Positions 16,477-20,966 of a stretch of DNA of 20,966 nt are shown piece after piece (within the stretch, counting starts at the first letter, position 1; each line of letters begins with the position of its first letter). The notes under the pieces were generated by a model. It saw only the letters and a list, made by a program, of their open reading frames with translations, searched no databases and was not told the DNA's origin. This DNA is from SIG480 sp045595605 (lineage in GTDB: Bacteria; Bacillota; Clostridia; Oscillospirales; JAAYXM01). The DNA is taken from positions 1 through 20,966 of the forward strand of contig JAZOAS010000056.1 of NCBI GenBank assembly GCA_045595605.1, given 5' to 3'. The translations under genes and the position numbers were made by a program.

Positions 16477-17367
16477 ATGGAACTTCGTAATTTGATTACT
16501 TTTATCCATGTTGTAGAGCTTGGAAGCTTCACCAAAGCCGCCGAGCAGCTCGGTTATTCGCAGTCAACAATCTCCTTCCAGATAAAACAGCTTGAGGAGG
16601 AGCTCGGGTGTCTTTTGTTTGAGCGCATAAATCACACCGTTACTCTTACGGAAAGAGGGCGCGAGCTCGTTTCATACGCGCACAGAATCCGCGCACTCAC
16701 CGATGAGTTCAAGGAAAATCTTGAGGAAGAGAAGAGTTGTGGCGGAAACATCCATATCGTAACGCCCGACTCTGTTTGTGACGATATGATAAGCAGGACC
16801 TACATAGATTTTCACAACAAATACCCCGATATTTTTATAAAATTCACAACTGCCGATACGGATGTTATGTTCGATATGCTCGACCATAATGAGGCGGATA
16901 TAATAATAACGCTCGACAGCCACTCCTACCATAAAGATTACATAATCGCAAAGGAAGAACCTCTTTCTATGCACTTTGTTGCAAACGCAAGCTCAAAATT
17001 TGCAGGTGCAAAAAATCTTTCAATCAACGACATTATAAACGAGCCGTTTATCCTCACCGAATACGGTCAGGGCTATCGCAAGGTTTTCGACAAAGAGCTT
17101 GCAAAACGCTCTCTTGAGCTTACCCCGATTCTCGAAATCGGGCGAACAGACATGATAACCTCACTCATCGCGCAGGGGGATATGCTCTCCTTCCTCCCCG
17201 ATTTCGTAACTAAGGAGATGACAGAATCGGGAAAGCTGTGTTACCTTGATGTGTGCGATATGAAAGTCGAAATCTGGAAACAGCTTATTTATCACAAGAA
17301 CAAGTGGATGTCAAAAAGCCTTAAAACCTTTATTGAATATATTGAAGAAAGCGAGTTTTCTGCATAA
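16477..17367 (+). CDS. LysR-family transcriptional regulator
   Basis: A 296-residue regulator with the standard N-terminal winged helix-turn-helix (about residues 3-60, SFTKAAEQLGYSQSTISFQI and ERINHTVTLTERG) and a two-lobed periplasmic-binding-like effector domain (about 88-290). The start at 16477 follows GGAGGG by four bases, a rather short spacing; a TTG at 16465 would include the ribosome site in the gene and is unlikely. It is divergent to the sodium:solute symporter, with two T-N11-A dyads between, so it probably controls that transporter in response to its substrate or a derivative. The effector is not known. Confidence 0.9.
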   Translation: MELRNLITFIHVVELGSFTKAAEQLGYSQSTISFQIKQLEEELGCLLFERINHTVTLTERGRELVSYAHRIRALTDEFKENLEEEKSCGGNIHIVTPDSVCDDMISRTYIDFHNKYPDIFIKFTTADTDVMFDMLDHNEADIIITLDSHSYHKDYIIAKEEPLSMHFVANASSKFAGAKNLSINDIINEPFILTEYGQGYRKVFDKELAKRSLELTPILEIGRTDMITSLIAQGDMLSFLPDFVTKEMTESGKLCYLDVCDMKVEIWKQLIYHKNKWMSKSLKTFIEYIEESEFSA

Positions 17368-17368
17368 A

Positions 17369-17394
17369 AAGAGTTCCTCATAAGAGGAACTCTT
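17369..17394. terminator. Bidirectional terminator between LysR and the ACT-MBL gene
   Basis: Arms 17369-17379 and 17384-17394 pair perfectly over 11 bases with a four-base loop. T-rich runs follow on both strands, stronger on the minus strand. It serves the convergent LysR and ACT-MBL genes. Confidence 0.85.
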
Positions 17395-17396
17395 CT

Positions 17397-18833
17397 TTAT
17401 AAATTGACAGAGTAATCCTTCTTGAATCCGTGAGCGCCGAATATCTGCCACTTCCCTACTCCGAGGCGCTCTAAGATTGCGCGTCTTTCTTCAGAACAAA
17501 GCTTTGCATCCGTATCAACTGAGGTCATAAGTATCGGAGCATACTGATTATATTCTGCCTGCTCTGCGGTGAGACCGTGCATATTGATATAGATATCGCC
17601 CGTGATTGCGATATGCTTTGAATAGTCTATCAGCACGATCTCGCCCGGCAGATGTCCCCCTTTTCCCTCGTAAACCTCAAAGTGAAGCTCGCCGAAATCA
17701 AAGAAGCCTATCTGCGTAAGCGGTTCCGTCAAATTTTCAAAATCATTCCACATCGGCATAATTTTTTCAGGGTCCACCGGCTTATATGAAGTAAGTATTT
17801 TACAGATGTTGATGTACGGCTTATGCAGAGGGTTTTCTTCTCTGTATCCGTTTTCTCCTTCATATTCATTTTTAAGGCAAGAGGCGGTTTTCTTTCCCGT
17901 TATCACGCGATCAAACACAGGAAGAAGCCCGCAATGGTCAACATCTGCGTGAGTGACAAGTATCACCTTTTCCATTTCATCAAAGCCCGGGATCTCACGC
18001 CTGAAAACAGCGAGCATTTCATCGCGGTAGCACGCGTATCCGCTGTCAACAAACAATACCTTGCCCTTGCTTTTTATAATTATCGTATTGCTTCCGCAGG
18101 GTGGCTCAACTAAAGTTATTTCCGTTTCCTCGCTTATCCTGTGACGGCTTATGCGGGGGGTAAAATTCTCTCCCTTTGACGCGCCGAGAAGCTCTGCGAA
18201 CTTACTTATGCTGTCAAATGTCCGATACGGCGACAGCCCCTGCTCATCAAGCGTCTGCATTGCGAGATTAACATGCACCAGAAGCTGACGGCTCACATCC
18301 TCGGAAAGCCCCATAACCTGCGAAAGACCTGTTACATATGTATTATAGAAAATGCTGTTATCATAGACCTTCTCAGAGCTGTTATAGTTTATTACCCGCA
18401 CCTTACAGAGCTTTGACGCCTCTTTTAAAAATTCCGCAATTTTGTCATAATCATCAACATACAGCCCCATTTTGAAATACTGATAGTCTGTTCCGTTTTC
18501 CTGAGAGCTTATATACGATATATTGAAATTGAACTCATTTATAAGTCCCAGCACATCAGTTACGCTTCCCGGAACATCGGGAAGGCGGAATTCTATCAGG
18601 ACAATACTTGTTTTGTTTGCTCCACTTTGCAGATATCCGATTTTCCGAAGCTCATTATCTGCCTTTTCAAGCTGTTCCTCCGTTCCTTCCGCATCGATAA
18701 ACAGCGTATGAGAATCAACAGCCTTGTTATAGCTTACGCGGGTAATGTTTTTACCAAGCGCCGAGAAGCATCTGCTCGCCTTTAAAAATGCGCCGATATG
18801 ATTTGGCATGGATGTTACATATGTCTTTTTCAA
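17397..18833 (-). CDS. ACT-ACT-metallo-beta-lactamase fusion protein
   Basis: A 478-residue protein with two N-terminal ACT-like domains (about 3-68 and 76-149; the second has LPDVPGSVTDVLGLINE and FNISYISS), a helical linker (about 160-220) and a metallo-beta-lactamase-fold domain (about 235-478). The metal motifs are H295-A-D297-V-D299-H300, H394 (GGHLPGE), D413 (ITGD) and H468 (GAHG). ACT domains bind small ligands, mostly amino acids, so the hydrolase is probably ligand-controlled. The second His of the usual HxHxDH is Asp here. The start is TTG at 18833, supported by GAGGTGATC three bases upstream; no suitable ATG is near. A T-box leader precedes it (18873-19150). The reaction is unknown; I do not know a characterised protein of this architecture. 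Confidence 0.8.
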   Translation of the reverse strand: MKKTYVTSMPNHIGAFLKASRCFSALGKNITRVSYNKAVDSHTLFIDAEGTEEQLEKADNELRKIGYLQSGANKTSIVLIEFRLPDVPGSVTDVLGLINEFNFNISYISSQENGTDYQYFKMGLYVDDYDKIAEFLKEASKLCKVRVINYNSSEKVYDNSIFYNTYVTGLSQVMGLSEDVSRQLLVHVNLAMQTLDEQGLSPYRTFDSISKFAELLGASKGENFTPRISRHRISEETEITLVEPPCGSNTIIIKSKGKVLFVDSGYACYRDEMLAVFRREIPGFDEMEKVILVTHADVDHCGLLPVFDRVITGKKTASCLKNEYEGENGYREENPLHKPYINICKILTSYKPVDPEKIMPMWNDFENLTEPLTQIGFFDFGELHFEVYEGKGGHLPGEIVLIDYSKHIAITGDIYINMHGLTAEQAEYNQYAPILMTSVDTDAKLCSEERRAILERLGVGKWQIFGAHGFKKDYSVNL

Positions 18834-18836
18834 TCA

Positions 18837-18845
18837 GATCACCTC
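18837..18845 (-). promoter_or_regulatory. Strong ribosome site that fixes a TTG start
   Basis: GAGGTGATC on the minus strand is complementary to nine bases of the 16S rRNA 3' end and lies three bases before TTG at 18833. It decides the start of the ACT-MBL gene. Confidence 0.7.
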
Positions 18846-18872
18846 ATTTAAAATTACAAACCTGAATAAAAC

Positions 18873-19150
18873 AAAAAAACTCGCCTCAAAAAACCTTTGA
18901 GACGAGTTTTATAACCCGCGGTACCACTCAAATTACGGAATGTGAAATTCCGTCACTTACCGAGCTCCAACAAGCTCTTTGCTTTTACGCAGCATTACGG
19001 AAGGAATCTACCGGGCACAGGCCTTTCGGTCCTTCGACTCAGAGGTGATAAGTCATTGGAAAACTCCGCCGTTGCCTCGCACCACCCGACAACTCTCTTA
19101 TGACATCATTATCCGACCGTCCTCGTCGCAGTCTTTTGTGATATTCAAAT
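18873..19150 (-). ncRNA. T-box riboswitch leader, specifier probably ATC (isoleucine)
   Basis: Minus strand. Stem I base: GACT (19130-19133) with AGTC (19036-19039) and GAGG (19121-19124) with CCTC (19042-19045); upper helix GTCAT (19100-19104) with ATGAC (19052-19056). The AGAGAG element and distal GGTGGTGCGAG loop are present. A stem III hairpin lies at 18935-18953, with seven perfect pairs. The T-box TGAGTGGTACCGCGGG is at 18915-18930 and can pair TTTGAG with CTCAAA to form the antiterminator. The alternative terminator (18877-18890 with 18896-18909, 14 pairs including one G-U) is followed by a T run. In the specifier loop TTATCA precedes CCTC; the standard register puts ATC at 19049-19047, followed by the conserved A. 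Uncharged tRNA-Ile would therefore allow expression of the ACT-MBL gene. Confidence 0.9.
18877..18909 (-). terminator. T-box terminator
   Basis: Fourteen pairs with one G-U wobble and a five-base loop, followed by seven T on the minus strand. Its left arm overlaps the antiterminator, making the two exclusive. No other terminator lies behind tyrS, so it would also stop tyrS read-through. Confidence 0.85.
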
Positions 19151-19159
19151 TTGAAATGT

Positions 19160-19188
19160 ATTATACTCCCGAAAATTTATTTTGTCAA
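19160..19188 (-). promoter_or_regulatory. Consensus sigma-A promoter of the T-box transcript
   Basis: A perfect TTGACA (19183-19188), a 17-base spacer and a perfect TATAAT (19160-19165) on the minus strand. The -35 box starts seven to eight bases behind the tyrS stop codon. It is the best promoter in the window, as suits a gene held down by attenuation. Confidence 0.9.
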
Positions 19189-19195
19189 GAGCTCT

Positions 19196-20416
19196 TTATC
19201 CGATAATCGCGCGGTGGAAGACTTTCTTACCCTTTTTAATCTTGACGCCGTTTTTAAGCATCTCTTCAGTAACAACAAAGTCTGCCGCTTCTACCTTTTC
19301 ACCGTCAAGCGATACGCCGCCCTGCTGAACGAGGCGCCTTGCCTCACCCTTTGACGGGCAGAGACCGCAGAGTGTAAGAAGGTCTAAAATTCCGATACCG
19401 CCCTCAGCGTCAGCCGCAGAAATTTCGGTTGTCGGCATATTTGCATCATCGCCGCCACCTGCAAAGAGACTGCGGGCCGCGTCGCGAGCCTTTGTGGCTT
19501 CCTCTTCACCGTGAACGAGCGCTGTGAGCTCGTAAGCGAGGAGCTCCTTCTTTTCGTTGATACGGCTGTCGTCCCACTTTTCAATCTCGTCGATTTCCTC
19601 AATCGGGATGAAGGTGAGCATGCGGATGCACTTCATGACATCGGCATCGTCAACATTTCTCCAGTACTGGTAGAACTCAAACGGGCTTGTCTTGTTCGGG
19701 TCAAGCCATACTGCGCCGCGAGCGGTCTTACCCATCTTCTTGCCCTCGGAATTGAGGAGAAGAGTAATCGTCATCGCGTGAGCGTCTTTTCCAAGCTTTT
19801 TTCTGATAAGCTCTGTACCACCAAGCATATTGCTCCACTGGTCGTTGCCGCCGAACTGCATATTGCAGCCGAGCTTCTGATACATATAGTAGAAGTCATA
19901 AGACTGCATAATCATATAGTTGAATTCAAGGAAGGAAAGGCCCTTTTCCATACGCTGCTTATAGCACTCTGCGCGGAGCATATTGTTAACTGAGAAGCAT
20001 GCACCGACTTCGCGGAGAACATCGACATAGTTAAGCGGAAGGAGCCAGTCAGCATTGTTGACCATCATGGCCTTACCCTCGCCGAACTCGATAAAGCGTT
20101 CCATCTGCTTCTTGAAGCAATCGCAGTTGTGCTGAATTGTCTCCTGAGTCATCATTGAGCGCATATCTGTTCTGCCTGACGGGTCGCCGATCATTGCAGT
20201 ACCGCCGCCGATAAGAGCAATCGGGCGGTTACCTGCCATCTGAAGACGCTTCATAAGGCAGAGCGCCATAAAGTGACCGACATGGAGAGAGTCGGCAGTC
20301 GGGTCAAAGCCTATATAGAATGTCGCGCGACCGTTATTTACGAGCTCGCGGATTTCTTCCTCATTCGTAACCTGAGCGATAAGACCGCGCGCAACAAGTT
20401 CTTCATAAATCTTCAT
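19196..20416 (-). CDS. tyrS: Tyrosyl-tRNA synthetase
   Basis: A 406-residue class I aminoacyl-tRNA synthetase of normal bacterial length. It attaches tyrosine to tRNA-Tyr in the cytoplasm. The HIGH motif is HVGH (45-48) and the KMSKS equivalent is KMGKT (227-231). Between these are the tyrosine-pocket segments FYIGFDPTADSL and QFGGNDQWSN typical of TyrRS. A C-terminal S4 RNA-binding domain (about 345-402) closes the protein. GAAGG lies nine bases before the ATG. It does not carry a T-box of its own; the T-box found here is downstream, for the next gene. Confidence 0.95.
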   Translation of the reverse strand: MKIYEELVARGLIAQVTNEEEIRELVNNGRATFYIGFDPTADSLHVGHFMALCLMKRLQMAGNRPIALIGGGTAMIGDPSGRTDMRSMMTQETIQHNCDCFKKQMERFIEFGEGKAMMVNNADWLLPLNYVDVLREVGACFSVNNMLRAECYKQRMEKGLSFLEFNYMIMQSYDFYYMYQKLGCNMQFGGNDQWSNMLGGTELIRKKLGKDAHAMTITLLLNSEGKKMGKTARGAVWLDPNKTSPFEFYQYWRNVDDADVMKCIRMLTFIPIEEIDEIEKWDDSRINEKKELLAYELTALVHGEEEATKARDAARSLFAGGGDDANMPTTEISAADAEGGIGILDLLTLCGLCPSKGEARRLVQQGGVSLDGEKVEAADFVVTEEMLKNGVKIKKGKKVFHRAIIG

Positions 20417-20450
20417 TGAAAATAACCTTCTTTCATCTTACATAAACCAA

Positions 20451-20479
20451 ATAATACTATAACATAGAAAATATGAAAA
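20451..20479 (-). promoter_or_regulatory. Possible tyrS promoter
   Basis: TTTTCA (20474-20479), 17 bases, TATTAT (20451-20456) on the minus strand, giving a leader of roughly 30 bases. The match is moderate in an AT-rich stretch. Confidence 0.4.
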
Positions 20480-20492
20480 TTCAAGAGGATAT

Positions 20493-20516
20493 AAAAAAGC
20501 CGCCGCATAGCGACGG
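20493..20516 (-). terminator. Intrinsic terminator upstream of tyrS
   Basis: Stem 20500-20506 with 20510-20516 is GC-rich with a three-base loop; the minus-strand transcript continues into six T (20493-20498). No minus-strand protein gene lies upstream of it within the window. Confidence 0.65.
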
Positions 20517-20543
20517 AATTTGTTATTTTTTTAACAACCCAAC
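20493..20543 (-). ncRNA. Candidate very short RNA or leader upstream of tyrS
   Basis: On the minus strand TTGACT (20574-20579) and TAAACT (20550-20555), 18 bases apart, could start a transcript near 20543. It would meet a weak hairpin (20520-20525 with 20532-20537) and then a terminator (20500-20506 with 20510-20516, seven pairs with one G-U) followed by six T. The product would be only about 50 bases. It could be a small RNA or an attenuated leader of tyrS; or the terminator may serve a gene beyond the window. Confidence 0.3.
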
Positions 20544-20653
20544 AAAATTAGTTTAACACACCTTAATATATAAAGTCAACACAAATCTCACTTTCGCCGA
20601 AAATTTCTGTGTTTTGCCCAAATTGAAGGTGCGAACTTTAGATATTCTACTAA

Positions 20654-20682
20654 TTGAAAACGGTGTTTTTTAGTGTTATTAT
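20654..20682 (+). promoter_or_regulatory. Promoter of the candidate structured RNA
   Basis: TTGAAA (20654-20659), a 17-base spacer and TATTAT (20677-20682). The predicted start near 20690 lies directly before the first helices of the structured region. Confidence 0.55.
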
Positions 20683-20689
20683 ATAGACA

Positions 20690-20966
20690 AAGAAAGGGTG
20701 ATACCAATGTTCAAGTAGAACAAAGGGACATCAGATAAAGGGATAGATAAAATTAAACGACAGTTAAGTCGCCTTTACTGATAACCTGAACTCAAAAAAC
20801 CTGCAGCTTCAAAGTTTAATGAAAAGGTGCTTCGGACATTCCCGAACTTGAAAGGAACACGGGAAGTTATCAAACAGAAGATGCAGAGATAGCGAAAGAG
20901 AGGTTAAAATGATGTTAGATATCAAGAGTAATCAGAAATAACCCTCGGATGTGATGTAAGGTGAAA
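20690..20966 (+). ncRNA. Candidate large structured non-coding RNA, 3' end beyond the window
   Basis: All three forward frames are cut by stops, yet the sequence folds into nested helices. Seen: hairpin 20708-20712/20718-20722 (5 pairs); TCAG 20731-20734 with CTGA 20778-20781 enclosing AAAGG 20737-20741 with CCTTT 20772-20776, enclosing CGAC 20758-20761 with GTCG 20768-20771; TAACCT 20782-20787 plus CTC 20791-20793 with GAG AGGTTA 20898-20906 (9 pairs, three-base bulge); inside it 20801-20810 with 20877-20886 (9 of 10), then GTTT/AAAC (20814/20872) and TTCCCG 20839-20844 with CGGGAA 20860-20865. AGGGT 20695-20699 can also pair with ACCCT 20941-20945 to close the whole. I recognise no tmRNA, RNase P, SRP, 6S or group I/II intron core. 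Family not identified. Confidence 0.5.

Noticed and set aside
20417..20690. Tyr-type T-box in front of tyrS
   Set aside because: No GGTACCGCG-like T-box, AGAGAG element or stem I is present on the minus strand here.
20707..20890. Coding-like stretch starting ATG TTC AAG, later reading KFNEKVLRTFPNLKG in the same frame
   Set aside because: The frame has TAG at codon 4 and a TGA-TAA pair before the second part, and other frames give equally plausible short peptides. Stop-codon reassignment is not supported because all real genes here use TAA and TAG as stops. The nested pairing explains the region better, though a decayed gene is not fully excluded.
20630..20966. Group II intron starting at GTGCG near 20631
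   Set aside because: The GTGCG lies upstream of the predicted promoter, and neither a domain V nor a reverse transcriptase is visible in the available sequence.
1..20966. CRISPR arrays, tRNA or rRNA genes, insertion sequences, phage genes
   Set aside because: No direct-repeat array, cloverleaf, rRNA segment, transposase or integrase was recognised on either strand.

Overview
The window looks like a chromosomal segment of an uncultured gut-type Bacillota (class Clostridia, perhaps Oscillospirales). The evidence is a DnaD/DnaI-type primosome pair, a T-box riboswitch, purine-rich Shine-Dalgarno sites, ECF-type vitamin uptake, NfnAB electron bifurcation and a DacF-type carboxypeptidase. No tRNA, rRNA, CRISPR array, insertion sequence or phage gene is visible. 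Gene density is high and the genes lie in short operons bounded by clear intrinsic terminators.

Region by region. (1) 1-5340, minus strand: the first 1780 codons of a giant secreted heparinase II/III-family polysaccharide lyase. It carries bacterial Ig-like domains and two copies of a roughly 215-residue module, and runs off the left edge. Its leader (5341-5653) holds a long hairpin. (2) 5682-9697, minus: a compact five-gene operon, nfnA-nfnB-(YwlG/UPF0340)-(ECF S component)-yfbR, with its own promoter and terminator. (3) 9825-14011, plus: dnaD, dnaI-like helicase loader, a D,D-carboxypeptidase and a lipoprotein in one operon, ending in a 16-bp terminator shared with the convergent DUF554 gene. 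(4) 14045-17367: a DUF554 membrane protein, a sodium:solute symporter, and a divergent LysR regulator whose promoter overlaps the symporter promoter and two T-N11-A dyads. (5) 17397-19188, minus: an unusual ACT-ACT-metallo-beta-lactamase fusion protein placed under a complete T-box leader whose specifier reads as ATC (isoleucine). (6) 19196-20416, minus: tyrS. (7) 20417-20966: no protein gene. On the minus strand there is a possible very short RNA. On the plus strand there is a good promoter followed by at least 260 bases that fold into nested long-range helices, a candidate large structured RNA cut by the window end.

The two parts most worth following are the isoleucine T-box controlling an ACT/metallo-hydrolase fusion (an amino-acid-responsive enzyme with an apparently altered metal site), and the unassigned structured RNA at the right edge. 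All homology statements come from recognising motifs by eye; no database search was run.
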